A stretch of DNA of 64,000 nucleotides from DATAGF01 sp963819845 (lineage in GTDB: Bacteria > Actinomycetota > Thermoleophilia > Miltoncostaeales > Miltoncostaeaceae). Position numbers and translations under genes: made by a program. Below the pieces are notes generated by a model that was not told where the DNA came from, ran no database searches, and was given only the letters and a program-made list of their open reading frames with translations. This document shows, piece by piece, positions 52,096-61,001 of the stretch; the first letter of the stretch is position 1; every line of letters begins with the position of its first letter. The DNA is taken from positions 310,001-374,000 of the forward strand of contig CAWFXQ010000013.1 in assembly GCA_963819845.1 (NCBI GenBank), written 5' to 3'.

Positions 52096-52957
52096 CTATG
52101 TGTGGTCGCCGGCCCGTCGTCGGGCCGCGTCGAGGGTGTTGGCCAGCAGATAGGCGATGGTCATGGGCCCGACCCCGCCCGGGACGGGGGTGAGCCAGCC
52201 CGCGACCTCCCGCGCCTCGTCGCCTGCCACGTCGCCGACGAGGCCGGCGTCGGTGCGGTTGATGCCGACGTCGATGACGGCGGCGCCGGGCTTGATCCAG
52301 TCGCCGCGCACCATCTCGGGCCGTCCCACCGCCGCCACCAGCACGTCGGCCCGGCGGCAGAGGGCCGGGAGGTCGCGTGTGCGCGAGTGGGCGACCGTCA
52401 CGGTGGCGCTGCGCGAGGTGAGCAGCAGCGCCATCGGCTTGCCGACGATCATGCTGCGGCCCACCACGACGGCCTCGGCGCCCTCGAGCTCGACGCCCGC
52501 GCGGTCGAGCAGCCACATGATCCCGGCCGGGGTGCACGGCACCGCGCCGGGCTCGCCCCGCAGCAGGCGGCCGAGGTTGATCGGCGAGAAGCCGTCGAAC
52601 GTCCTTGTCGGGGTGGATGCGGTTCGCGATCGCCGGCTCGGAGAGCTGGTCGGGCACCGGCAGCTGCACCAGCATCCCGTCGACCGCGTCGTCGGCGTTG
52701 AGGTCGTCGATGAGGGCGTCGAGCCCGGCCTGGGTGGTCTCCGCCGGCAGCACGACGCGGCGCGACACCATGCCGGCCTCCTCGGCGGCGCGCGCCTTGC
52801 CGGCCTGGTACAGCTCGGAGGCGGGGTCGTCCCCGACCTGGACGCCCACCAGCCCGGGCGCGCGGCCGCCGTCCGCGCGGAAAGCCGCGACCCCCCGGGC
52901 CACCTCGGCCCGCAGCTCGGCCGCCGCGGCCTTGCCGTCGATGATCGTCGCGCTCAC
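52096..52957 (-). CDS. folD: Bifunctional methylenetetrahydrofolate dehydrogenase/cyclohydrolase, frameshifted
   Basis: Interconverts 5,10-methylene- and 10-formyl-tetrahydrofolate. N-terminal VGDDPASELYQAGKARAAEEAG (the family Tyr-x3-Lys is present), LVQLPVPDQLSEPAIANRI and, after the break, PCTPAGIMWLL, VVVGRSMIVGKPMALLLTSRSATVTVAHSRT and PVPGGVGPMTIAYLLANT. Minus-strand GTTCGAC (plus 52594-52600) contains one extra T. Removing it restores HPDKDVDGFSPINLGRLLRG, a highly conserved stretch. Start GTG overlaps the pcrA stop. The sharp break in an essential enzyme argues for a sequence error. Confidence 0.88.
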
Positions 52958-55092
52958 ACGACCTTCCTCATCGGCGCCGCCCCCGCCATCAGCCGCCGCT
53001 CGGCGCCGTCCTGAGCGAAGCGCACGCGCACCAGGTCGCCCCCGCTCTCGATGGCCGTCACCACGCCCTCGCCGAAGGTGGCGTGCAGGACGTTGTCGCC
53101 GGTGGCCAGCGAGGGGCGCGCCGCGCCCCGGAGGCCGCCCGCTCCCGCCGCCGCGGGGGCGGCCCGCCGCGCTCCGGGGGGCTCGGCGAGGCAGTCGGGC
53201 GGGATCTCCGACAGGAAGCGTGAGGGCAGGCGGTAGTCGCGCCCGCCGTGCATCGCCCGGCTCTCGGCGTGGGTCAGCACCAGGGTGCGGCGCGCCCGGG
53301 TGAGGCCGACGTAGAAGAGCCGCCGCTCCTCCTCCAGGGCCTCGGGCGTGTCCGAGCGCACGTGCGGGAACAGGCCCTCCTCGAGGCCGGTGATGAGCAC
53401 GGTGTCGAACTCGAGCCCCTTCGCGTTGTGGATCGTCATCAGGGTGACCGCGCCCTGCGACTCGTCCACCAGGTCCGCGTCGGCCTGCAGCGCGACCCCC
53501 TCCAGGAAGCCCGCCAGCGTGGCCTCCTCCTCGGCCGCCTCGTACTCGGCGGCGACCCGGACCATCTCATCGAGGTTCTCGACCCGCCCCTGGGCCTCGA
53601 AGGTGCCCTCCCGCACCAGGGCGTCGCGGAGGCCGGAGCGCTCCAGCACCAGCTCCATGAGGCGGTCGAGCGGCGTCCCGGCGGCGGCGCCGGCCCGGAC
53701 CTCGGCGAGCATCTCGGCGAGCCCGGCGAGCGACTCCCGCTGGCCGGGCTGCAGCCCGGAGACCTCGACGGCGCGCCTCAGGGCGTCGGCCACCGGCACG
53801 TCGTGGGCGGTGGCGAACGCCTCGAGCTTGGCGATCGCTCCGGGCCCGATGCCGCGCTTGGGCGCCCCGAGCATGCGCGCCAGGCTCACGCCGTCGGCCG
53901 GGTTGGCCGCCACGCGCAGGTAGGCCAGCAGGTCCCGGACCTCGGCCCGCTCGTAGAAGCGCGGGCCGCCCACGACCACGTAGGGCACCGAGCGGCGCAC
54001 GAGCTGGTCCTCGATCGCGCGGCTCTGGGCGTTCGTGCGGTAGAAGACGGCGACCTCGGAGAGGCTGAGCCCCCGGGCGAGGGCCCGGTCGATCTCTCCG
54101 GCCGCGACCCGCGCCTCCTCGCCCTCGTCGCGACAGGAGATGGCCGTGATCGGGTCGCCGTCGCCGAGGGCGGTCCACAGGCGCTTGGGGTGGCGGTGCG
54201 GGTTGTGCGAGACGACGGCGTTGGCGGCCCGCAGGATGACGCCGGTGGAGCGGTAGTTCTGCTCCAGCGCGATGACCGTCGCGTCGGGGTAGTCGCGCTC
54301 GAAGTCGAGGATGTTGCGCACGTCGGCCCCGCGCCAGGAATAGATCCCCTGGTCGTCGTCGCCCACGGCCACCACGTTGCGCTGCGGCTCGCCGATGGCG
54401 CGCACCAGCCGGTACTGGGCGTGGTTGGTGTCCTGGTACTCGTCGACCAGGACGTGGCGGAAGCGCTGCTGCCAGCGCTCGCGCACGGCCGGGTTGCCCT
54501 CCAGCAGCTGGGCCGTGACCATCAGCAGGTCGTCGAAGTCCATCGCGCCGTTCGACCGCAGCGCGTCCTGGTAGCGGCGGAAGGCGCGCACGACGATCTC
54601 GTCCTGGAACGAGCCCGCCGTGAGGTCGTCCGGGCCCTCGAGGCGGCTCTTGGCGTCGGAGATGCGCGCCTGCACCATCTTCGGGGACACGCGCTTGGGA
54701 TCGACCTCGTCCTCCACCAGGCACCGCCGGATGAGGCGCAGCTGGTCGTCGGCGTCGTAGATCGAGAAGTCGCGGGCGTAGCCGGCCTCCTCGGCCTCGC
54801 GGCGCAGGATGCGCACGCAGGCCGAGTGGAAGGTGCAGGCCCAGATCGCCCGGGCGCGCGGGCCCACCAGGTGCGCGATGCGGTCGCGCATCTCCCCCGC
54901 CGCCTTGTTGGTGAAGGTGATCGCCAGGATCTCGTGCGGGCCGAGCCCGGCCTCCCCGATGAGGCGCGCCACGCGGTGGGTGAGCACGCGGGTCTTGCCG
55001 CTGCCCGCGCCGGCCAGCACGAGGAGCGGCCCGTCCCCGTGGAGGACGGCCTCGCGCTGCGGGGGGTTGAGGCCGTCCAGTAGCTCCGACAC
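52954..55092 (-). CDS. pcrA: ATP-dependent DNA helicase UvrD/PcrA
   Basis: SF1A 3'-5' helicase for repair and removal of RecA filaments. Motif I GAGSGKT near residue 29, LAITFTNKAAGEMRDRI, DEYQDTNHAQYRLV (motif II), GDDDQGIYSWRGAD (III), LEQNYRST (IV), VTLMTIHNAKGLEFDTV (V) and VGLTRARRTLVLTHA (VI). A Tudor-like C-terminus ends the 712-aa protein (GDNVLHATFGEGVVTAIE). GTG 55092 is 7 nt after a minus-strand TAGGAT; ATG 55095 is one codon upstream. Confidence 0.95.
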   Translation of the reverse strand: MSELLDGLNPPQREAVLHGDGPLLVLAGAGSGKTRVLTHRVARLIGEAGLGPHEILAITFTNKAAGEMRDRIAHLVGPRARAIWACTFHSACVRILRREAEEAGYARDFSIYDADDQLRLIRRCLVEDEVDPKRVSPKMVQARISDAKSRLEGPDDLTAGSFQDEIVVRAFRRYQDALRSNGAMDFDDLLMVTAQLLEGNPAVRERWQQRFRHVLVDEYQDTNHAQYRLVRAIGEPQRNVVAVGDDDQGIYSWRGADVRNILDFERDYPDATVIALEQNYRSTGVILRAANAVVSHNPHRHPKRLWTALGDGDPITAISCRDEGEEARVAAGEIDRALARGLSLSEVAVFYRTNAQSRAIEDQLVRRSVPYVVVGGPRFYERAEVRDLLAYLRVAANPADGVSLARMLGAPKRGIGPGAIAKLEAFATAHDVPVADALRRAVEVSGLQPGQRESLAGLAEMLAEVRAGAAAGTPLDRLMELVLERSGLRDALVREGTFEAQGRVENLDEMVRVAAEYEAAEEEATLAGFLEGVALQADADLVDESQGAVTLMTIHNAKGLEFDTVLITGLEEGLFPHVRSDTPEALEEERRLFYVGLTRARRTLVLTHAESRAMHGGRDYRLPSRFLSEIPPDCLAEPPGARRAAPAAAGAGGLRGAARPSLATGDNVLHATFGEGVVTAIESGGDLVRVRFAQDGAERRLMAGAAPMRKVV

Positions 55093-55099
55093 CATGGGA

Positions 55100-55105
55100 A
55101 TCCTA
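55100..55105 (-). promoter_or_regulatory. -10 box of pcrA (leaderless)
   Basis: Minus-strand TAGGAT, 7 nt before GTG 55092. Confidence 0.45.
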
Positions 55106-55147
55106 CCCGAGGTGCCCGACGCAGCCGCGGAAGGAGAGGGACTGGCC

Positions 55148-55954
55148 GTGCCCGTCGAGTTCGCCCCGCATCCCCCCGAGGCCCGCCTGCTGGCGGGCCG
55201 GCGCGCGCTGGTCACCGGGGGCGACTCGGGCATCGGGGCGGGGATCGTCCGGGAGCTCGCGGCCCACGGCGCGGCGGTGGCGGTCGTGCACCGGTCCGAC
55301 CGCGATGACGCCGACGCCATCGCGGCCGCGATCCGCGGGGGCGGCGGGACGGCGATGCCCGTGGCCATGGACGTCACCGTGGAGGAGCAGGTGCGGCGCG
55401 CCTTCGCCGAGGCCGCCGCCGCCCTCGGTCCGCTCGACCTGGTGGTGAGCAACGCCGGCGTCCAGGGGCCGCACCTCATGGTCAACATGAGCCTGGAGGA
55501 GTGGGAGCGGGTGACGGGGGTCAACCTCAGGGGGACGTTCCTGGTCTGCCGCGAGGCGGCCCGGGGGATGCTCGCCGCCGGGGCGGGCGGCGCGATCGTC
55601 GCCGTCACCAGCGTCCACGACCGCATGCCCTGGGAGCGCTTCTCCCACTACGCCGCCTCCAAGGGCGGCGCGAAGCTGTTCGTGGAGTCGATCGCCAAGG
55701 AACTGGCGCCCCAGGGAATCCGCGTCAACGCCGTCGCCCCCGGCGCGATCGCCACCCCGATCAACGCGCGCCTCCAGGCCGACGAGGGCGCGCGACGCGC
55801 GGTCGAGGCGCAGATCCCGATGGGCCGGATGGGCACGGTCGGCGAGGTCGCCCGCGCGGTCGCGTGGCTCGCGTCCGACGAGGCCTCCTACGTCACCGGC
55901 GCCACGCTGCTGGTCAACGGCGGCATGACCCTCTACCCGCCGGGGTCGGGCTGA
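55148..55954 (+). CDS. Short-chain dehydrogenase/reductase (glucose 1-dehydrogenase-like)
   Basis: 268 aa. Cofactor motif VTGGDSGIGAGIVRELA near residue 24, NAG in VSNAGVQGP, catalytic Tyr-x3-Lys in HYAASKGGAKL, and the end ASYVTGATLLVNGGMTL. The Arg/Asp pattern after the second strand (VVHRSDRDD) suggests NADP(H). Similar enzymes oxidise glucose or reduce keto groups; the substrate is uncertain. GTG 55148 has AAGGAGA 10 nt upstream. Divergent from pcrA. Confidence 0.85.
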   Translation: MPVEFAPHPPEARLLAGRRALVTGGDSGIGAGIVRELAAHGAAVAVVHRSDRDDADAIAAAIRGGGGTAMPVAMDVTVEEQVRRAFAEAAAALGPLDLVVSNAGVQGPHLMVNMSLEEWERVTGVNLRGTFLVCREAARGMLAAGAGGAIVAVTSVHDRMPWERFSHYAASKGGAKLFVESIAKELAPQGIRVNAVAPGAIATPINARLQADEGARRAVEAQIPMGRMGTVGEVARAVAWLASDEASYVTGATLLVNGGMTLYPPGSG

Positions 55955-55985
55955 CCCGACGCCGGCCGGCCGGCCGGATTCAGGC

Positions 55986-56774
55986 TCAGATCCCGGAGCC
56001 CGGGTTCAGCCCCAGGATGGACGCGATCTCCTCCTGCACGGTGGGCAGGCAGTCCTCGTCGTCGCCGTTCTTCGGCGCGGGCTCGCGGCCCTCGCGCAGG
56101 TCCTTGATCTCGCGCTCCAGCTCGCCGACGCGCCGCACCAGGCAGGCCAGGGCCTCGGCGACCGGGTCGGGGAGGCGGGTGTGCTCGATGTCGGGGTGGT
56201 GGACGTCGTGGGACACGCGCTGGCCGTCGACGATCACCGGGCGGCCCGGGTTGCCGACGACGGTCGAGTTGGCGGGGACGTCCTTGATGACGATGGCGCC
56301 GGCGCCGACCTTGGCGCCCTCGCCGATATCGACCGGGCCGAGCACGCGCGCGCCGGTGCCGACGATCACGCCGTCGTGGACCGTGGGGTGGCGCTTGCCG
56401 GTCTCCTTGCCGGTGCCCCCCAGGGTCACCCCCTGGTAGATCGTGACGTCCTCGCCGATCTCGGTGGTCTCGCCGATGACGACGCCCATGCCGTGGTCGA
56501 TGAAGAGGCCCGGTCCGATCCGCGCCCCCGGGTGGATCTCGATGCCGGTCAGGAAGCGGGAGACCTGGCTCACCAGCCGCGCGGGCAGCCGCAGCTCGCG
56601 CTCGAGCAGCGCGTGGGCGGCCCGGTGCATCCAGAGCGCGTGCAGGCCCGGGTAGCAGAGCAGGACCTCGGCGAGCGACCTGGCGGCGGGGTCGCGCTCG
56701 CGCGCCACCTCGACGTCGCGGGTGAACGACCGTGCCGCCGTGCGGATCCCCGCGAGCCGCGAACGCCGTGGCAT
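55986..56774 (-). CDS. cysE: Serine O-acetyltransferase
   Basis: Makes O-acetylserine for cysteine synthesis. A helical N-terminal part (VARERDPAARSLAEVLLCYPGLHALWMHRAAH) is followed by the left-handed beta-helix of hexapeptide repeats with FIDHGMGVVIGETTEIGEDVTIYQGVTLGGTG and HPTVHDGVIVGTGARVLGPV. The C-terminal extension (about 60 residues, acidic) is longer than usual and ends LPTVQEEIASILGLNPGSGI, a tail with the terminal Ile that binds the CysK active site. ATG 56774 is 7 nt after a minus-strand TATACT. Confidence 0.92.
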   Translation of the reverse strand: MPRRSRLAGIRTAARSFTRDVEVARERDPAARSLAEVLLCYPGLHALWMHRAAHALLERELRLPARLVSQVSRFLTGIEIHPGARIGPGLFIDHGMGVVIGETTEIGEDVTIYQGVTLGGTGKETGKRHPTVHDGVIVGTGARVLGPVDIGEGAKVGAGAIVIKDVPANSTVVGNPGRPVIVDGQRVSHDVHHPDIEHTRLPDPVAEALACLVRRVGELEREIKDLREGREPAPKNGDDEDCLPTVQEEIASILGLNPGSGI

Positions 56775-56781
56775 GCGGGTT

Positions 56782-56787
56782 AGTATA
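56782..56787 (-). promoter_or_regulatory. -10 box of cysE (leaderless)
   Basis: Minus-strand TATACT, the closest match to the consensus in the window, 7 nt before ATG 56774. Confidence 0.55.
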
Positions 56788-56815
56788 GGCGCCCCCCGGC
56801 AGGAGGCGCCCACCC

Positions 56816-57052
56816 CTGAAACGGCTCAGGCTCAAGCTCACCTTCCCCGAGCCGCTCATCCAGGAGCCCATCATCTACTCCCTGGCCAAGCGGTTCGACG
56901 TGGTCACGAACATCCGCCGCGCCGACATCCGCGAAACCACGGGCTGGGTCATCCTGGAGGTCGCGGGCACGGACCAGCGGCTGGACGAGGCGCGCCGCCA
57001 CCTGGAGGGGATCGGCGTGCGCGTCGACGACCTGGAGGCCTACCTCGAGTAG
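56816..57052 (+). CDS. NIL-domain protein with CTG start
   Basis: 78 aa read from CTG 56816 with AGGAGG 9 nt upstream. The sequence KRLRLKLTFPEPLIQEPIIYSLAKRFDVVTNIRRADIRETTGWVILEVAGT is a complete ferredoxin-like NIL domain, found in the C-terminus of the methionine ABC ATPase MetN and as stand-alone proteins. No ATG, GTG or TTG fits the conserved N-terminus. Its location between cysE and a GNAT gene near cysK suggests a sulfur amino acid sensing role (inference). It is divergent from cysE. Confidence 0.8.
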   Translation: MKRLRLKLTFPEPLIQEPIIYSLAKRFDVVTNIRRADIRETTGWVILEVAGTDQRLDEARRHLEGIGVRVDDLEAYLE

Positions 57053-57059
57053 CGTCGCC

Positions 57060-57725
57060 GTGGCCGGTGCGTCCTGCCAGCCGGGCCCGTCCTCGACGGC
57101 TCAGGCGCTGCGGCTCGACGGCCTCCGCGCCGACGGCCCGGAGCCGCTCCGGGCGCTGCTGGCGCAGCTGCCCGACCCGCCGTGGGACGTCGAGGTCGCC
57201 GACGACGATCCGCTGGGGTCGATGCTGGCCGCCGAGGGCTTCGAGCCCTACGCCCGCGTCGCGGTCATGGCGCGGCCCATCCAGGGCCTCCCCCGCCCGC
57301 CCTTCGTCCCCGGCGTCGCCGTCGAGCCATACCGCAACGACTGGGCCGAGGAGTTCGCCGCCGTGGAGCGCGCGGCCATGGAGGGCCTCGCCGCCTTCGC
57401 GGAGATGGGGCAGCCCACGGGCTACGAGAGCGCCGAGGGCTTCGACGCGATGGTCGCGGCGCGCGAGGGGGGCGCGGGGATCCGGGGGTTCGCCCAGGCG
57501 ATGGTCCCCGAGGGCTGGATCAACTGGCTCGGCGTCCACCCCGACGCCCGCCGCCGCGGCATCGGCCACATCCTGGTGGCCGAGCTCGCGCGCCACGTCC
57601 GCGAGGCGCGCGGCACCCACCTCGCGGCCGTGGTCGAGGCCGACGGCGCGGGCCAGGCGTTCCTCGGGGCCCTGGGCTTCCGGGAGCGCGGCGCCCGGCG
57701 GCGCCTCCTGATCCGAAGGGCCTGA
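57060..57725 (+). CDS. GNAT-family N-acetyltransferase
   Basis: 221 aa. The acetyl-CoA loop NWLGVHPDARRRGIGHILVAELARHVREARGTHLAAVVEADGAGQAFLGALGFRERG (residues about 157-212) has the Arg/Gln-x2-Gly-x-Gly/Ala pattern as RRRGIG. The N-terminal half is a degenerate second GNAT-like unit. Substrate unknown. GTG 57060 follows the NIL gene by 7 nt, and a TAGCGT formed by the NIL stop lies 4 nt upstream. It converges with cysK. Confidence 0.8.
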   Translation: MAGASCQPGPSSTAQALRLDGLRADGPEPLRALLAQLPDPPWDVEVADDDPLGSMLAAEGFEPYARVAVMARPIQGLPRPPFVPGVAVEPYRNDWAEEFAAVERAAMEGLAAFAEMGQPTGYESAEGFDAMVAAREGGAGIRGFAQAMVPEGWINWLGVHPDARRRGIGHILVAELARHVREARGTHLAAVVEADGAGQAFLGALGFRERGARRRLLIRRA

Positions 57726-57740
57726 GGCCCCTCTCCCCTC

Positions 57741-58670
57741 CTACGCGTCGGCGAACAGCGGCGTGGTGAGGTAGCGCTCCCCGGTGTCGCACAGGAAGGT
57801 GACGATGGTCTTGCCGGCCGACTCCGGCCGCCGCGCGACCTCGAGCGCCGCCCAGACGTTCGCGCCCGCCGAGATGCCGACGAGGATCCCCTCCTCGCGC
57901 GCCATGCGCCGCGCCATCTCGAAGGCGTCGTCGGCCTCGCAGACGATCACCTCGTCGTAGGAGTCCGTGTCGAGCACGCCGGGCACGAAGCCGGCGCCGA
58001 TCCCCTGGATCTTGTGGGGCCCGGGCTGGCCGCCGGACAGGACCGGCGAGTCGACGGGCTCCACGGCGATCGCGCGGAAGCCCGGCCGCCGCTCGGCGAG
58101 CACCTGGGCCACCCCGGTGATCGAGCCCCCCGTGCCCACGCCGGCCACCAGGACGTCGACCTCGCCGTCCGTGTCGGCCCAGATCTCCTCCGCCGTCGTG
58201 TGGCGGTGTGCCTCGGGGTTGGCGGGGTTCTGGAACTGCTGGGGCACGAAGGCGCCGTCGATCTGGGCGGCGATCTCCTCGGCGCGGGCGATCGCCCCGC
58301 GCATCCCGTCGGCCCCCGCGGTCAGCACCAGCTCGGCGCCGTAGGCCCGCAGGAGGGTGCGGCGCTCGACGCTCATCGTCTCGGGCATCGTGAGGATGCA
58401 GCGGTAGCCCTTCGCCGCGCACACGAACGCCAGCGCGATGCCGGTGTTGCCCGAGGTGGGCTCGACCACGACCGACTGGCCGGGCACGAGGTCGCCCGAG
58501 GCCTCGGCGGCCTCGATCATCGACAGCCCGATGCGGTCCTTCACCGAGCCGGCCGGGTTGAACGACTCGAGCTTGCCCAGGATCACCGCGCCGGACCCGT
58601 CCGAGATCCGGTTCAGGCGCACCAGCGGCGTCCGCCCGACGAGTTCCGTGATCGAGTCGGCGATCGGCAC
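57741..58670 (-). CDS. cysK: Cysteine synthase A (O-acetylserine sulfhydrylase)
   Basis: PLP enzyme using O-acetylserine and sulfide. PLP lysine in NPAGSVKDRIGLSMIEAAE near residue 44, substrate loop PTSGNTGIALAFV, GTGGSITGV phosphate loop and GISAGANVWAALEVA near the end. The 309-aa length is normal. GTG 58670 lies 7 nt after a minus-strand TAGGGT. With cysE nearby, on the same strand but separated by two plus-strand genes, the cysteine pathway from serine is complete. Confidence 0.95.
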   Translation of the reverse strand: MPIADSITELVGRTPLVRLNRISDGSGAVILGKLESFNPAGSVKDRIGLSMIEAAEASGDLVPGQSVVVEPTSGNTGIALAFVCAAKGYRCILTMPETMSVERRTLLRAYGAELVLTAGADGMRGAIARAEEIAAQIDGAFVPQQFQNPANPEAHRHTTAEEIWADTDGEVDVLVAGVGTGGSITGVAQVLAERRPGFRAIAVEPVDSPVLSGGQPGPHKIQGIGAGFVPGVLDTDSYDEVIVCEADDAFEMARRMAREEGILVGISAGANVWAALEVARRPESAGKTIVTFLCDTGERYLTTPLFADA

Positions 58671-58677
58671 CCGCGAG

Positions 58678-58683
58678 ACCCTA
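58678..58683 (-). promoter_or_regulatory. -10 box of cysK (leaderless)
   Basis: Minus-strand TAGGGT, 7 nt before GTG 58670. Confidence 0.5.
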
Positions 58684-58712
58684 CCATCGCGCCCGGCCGG
58701 GGCGATTCAGGC

Positions 58713-59701
58713 TCAGCGCACCGCGGCCCGGGCGAGCTCGGCGAGGTCGGCCTCGGGGCGCGCGCCCAGGTGCGAGATCACCTCCGCGGCGGCGAGCGAG
58801 CCGAGCGCGGCGCACTCGGCCAGGGGCCGGCCGCTGGTGATCCCGTGGAGGAAGCCCGCCGCGAAGAGGTCGCCCGCTCCGGTGGTGTCCACCAGCCGCT
58901 CGACCGGAGCCGCCGGGACCTCCACCGTGTCGTCGGCGGTCACCACCATCGAGCCGCGCTCCGAGAGCGTGACCACGACGATCTCGGAGCGCCCCCGCAC
59001 CGTCGCGACCGCCTCGTCCAGCCGGCGCGTCTCCGTGAGGGAGAGGAGCTCCTCCTCGTTCGCGAACAGGATGTCGACCTGGTCGTCGACGAGGGCGTTG
59101 AACTCGTCGCGGTGGCGCTCGACGCAGAAGGAGTCGGAGAGCGTCAGCGACACCCGCCTTCCGCGCCGCGGGCGGCCGCCATCGCCACGCGGAAGGCGTC
59201 CTTGGCGCGCGGCTTGTCCCAGAGGTAGCCCTCGAGGTAGGTGACCGCGCAGCGTGCGACGAGGTCGGTGTCGATGTCCTCGGGCCCGAGCTCGACCGCG
59301 GCGCCGAGGTAGGTCGACATGGTCCGGTGGGCGTCCGGCGTCACCAGGATCAGGCTCCGCGCCGTCGGGGGGCCGTCGGGCGCGACGGGCGTGTCGAAGA
59401 GGACCCCCGCCGCGCGGATGTCGTGCGCGAAGACCGCGCCGAGCTGGTCGTCGCGGATCTTGCCCATGTACGCCACCCGGCTGCCGAGGGACGCCGCGCC
59501 GGCCATGCTGTTGGCCGCGGCGCCGCCCGAGACCTCCACCCCGGGCCCCATTCGCGCGTAGAGGCTGTCCGACTGCGCCACCTCGATGAGGTTCATCGAC
59601 CCCTTCACGAGCCCCTCGGCCTCGAGGAAGGCGTCGTCGCAGTGGGCGAGCACGTCCACGATCGCGTTGCCGATGCCCAGCAGGTCGAGCTGGCCCGTCA
59701 T
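58713..59701 (-). CDS. PfkB-family sugar/adenosine kinase, frameshifted
   Basis: Ribokinase fold close to bacterial adenosine kinases. GIGNAIVDVLAHCDD, GPGVEVSGGAAANSMAGAASLG (sugar site), then SLTLSDSFCVERHRDEFNAL and the catalytic/anion-hole DTTGAGDLFAAGFLHG in a second frame. The break lies at 59157-59167. One missing base in a G-run (minus strand GCGCGGAAGG read as GCGCGGGAAGG) restores AARGAGRRVSLTLSD. A frameshift in a homopolymer is consistent with a sequencing error. It follows the allantoate operon in the same direction but after a 67-nt gap and with its own GAGGGGGG ribosome site. Confidence 0.82.
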
Positions 59702-59768
59702 CGCCCCCCTCGACGCCGGTTACTGCGGCGTGAACTTCCCACGGTCCCCTCCACAGGGTGTGGAGATC

Positions 59769-61001
59769 TCAGGCGGCCAGCCTGAGCATCGCCCCGGCGA
59801 GCACCTGCGCCCCCATGCCGATCTCCGACGCGGCAGTGTACTCATCGGGCCGGTGGCTGACGCCGCCCACCGAGGGCACGAAGATCATCGCGGCGGGGCA
59901 GATCCGCGCCATGAACACGCAGTCGTGGTAGGCGCGGCTGACCATTCGGGTCCACGCCAGCCCCTCCTCGGCGCAGGCCTCCTCCACCGCCGCGAGCACG
60001 GCGTCGTCGCTGGTGGCCGGGCCGTCGGCGTTGAGGATCTCGTCGGCGTGCCCCACCCCGCGCCCGGCGGCGGCGTCGCGGGCCGCGGCGCGCACGCGCG
60101 CCAGGACGGCGTCGCGACGGGCCTCGTCCACGTCGCGCAGGTCGATGTCCATCCGCACCCGCCGCGGGATGCTGTTGACGGCCCCCGGCTCGACGGTCAG
60201 CAGGCCCACCGTCCCCACCGTGTCCGGCGACCCGCTCGCGCGCGCCTCGCGGTCGACCGCCCGCACCACCTCCGCGGCCGCGACCAGGGGGTCGTGGCGG
60301 TCGGCCATCAACGTCGCCCCGGCGTGGCCGCCGTCCCCCCACAGCTCGACCCGCAGGGTCGCGGGCGCGGCGATGGCCGTGACGACGCCGATCGGCACCC
60401 CCGCCGCCTCCAGGTGCGGCCCCTGCTCGATGTGCAGCTCCAGGAAGGCGGCGTAGGCCCCCGGCGCCAGTCGCGCCGCCTGCAGGTCGCCGCTCACGCC
60501 GGCGGCGGCTCGCGCCTCGTCGAGCGTGAGCCCCTCGGCGTCGCGCAGCCGCCCCAGGCGCTCGCTGCCGAGGGTGCCCGCCAGGACGCGGCTGCCCAGG
60601 CAGCCGAGGGCGAAGCGGGTCGGCTCCTCGGCCGTGAAGCTGATCAGCTCGAGCGGCCGCCGCGGCCGGGCGCCCGCCTCGGCCAGCGCCCGGATCGCCT
60701 CGAGGCCGCCGAGCACGCCCACCACGCCGTCGAAGCGCCCGGCGTCGGGGATGGCGTCGATGTGCGACCCGGTGGCGACCGGCGCCGCCTCCGGGTCATC
60801 GCCCTCGAGGCGCCCGAAGATGTTGCCGACGGCGTCCTGGCGGACCTCCAGGCCGGCCTCGCGCATCCGCTCGGTCAGCCACGCCCGGGCCCTGAGGTCG
60901 GTCTCGGTGAAGAGCACCCGCGTGACGCTGGGGTACGGGGTGTCCGAGATCCGGGCCAGCTCCTCGATCTCGGACGCCAGCCGGTCGGCGTCAACCCTCA
61001 C
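59769..61001 (-). CDS. allC: Allantoate amidohydrolase (M20 family)
   Basis: 410 aa in the hydantoinase/carbamoylase (HyuC/AllC) group of M20 zinc hydrolases. Metal ligands in GSHIDAIPDAGRFDGVVGVLGGLEA and SFTAEEPTRFALGCLGSRVLAG, LELHIEQGPHLEAAGV and the late His in SRAYHDCVFMARICPAAMIFVPSVGGVSH. GTG start overlaps the AllE stop. Converts allantoate to ureidoglycine; N-carbamoyl amino acid hydrolysis is the alternative, but the operon favours allantoate. Confidence 0.9.
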   Translation of the reverse strand: MRVDADRLASEIEELARISDTPYPSVTRVLFTETDLRARAWLTERMREAGLEVRQDAVGNIFGRLEGDDPEAAPVATGSHIDAIPDAGRFDGVVGVLGGLEAIRALAEAGARPRRPLELISFTAEEPTRFALGCLGSRVLAGTLGSERLGRLRDAEGLTLDEARAAAGVSGDLQAARLAPGAYAAFLELHIEQGPHLEAAGVPIGVVTAIAAPATLRVELWGDGGHAGATLMADRHDPLVAAAEVVRAVDREARASGSPDTVGTVGLLTVEPGAVNSIPRRVRMDIDLRDVDEARRDAVLARVRAAARDAAAGRGVGHADEILNADGPATSDDAVLAAVEEACAEEGLAWTRMVSRAYHDCVFMARICPAAMIFVPSVGGVSHRPDEYTAASEIGMGAQVLAGAMLRLAA

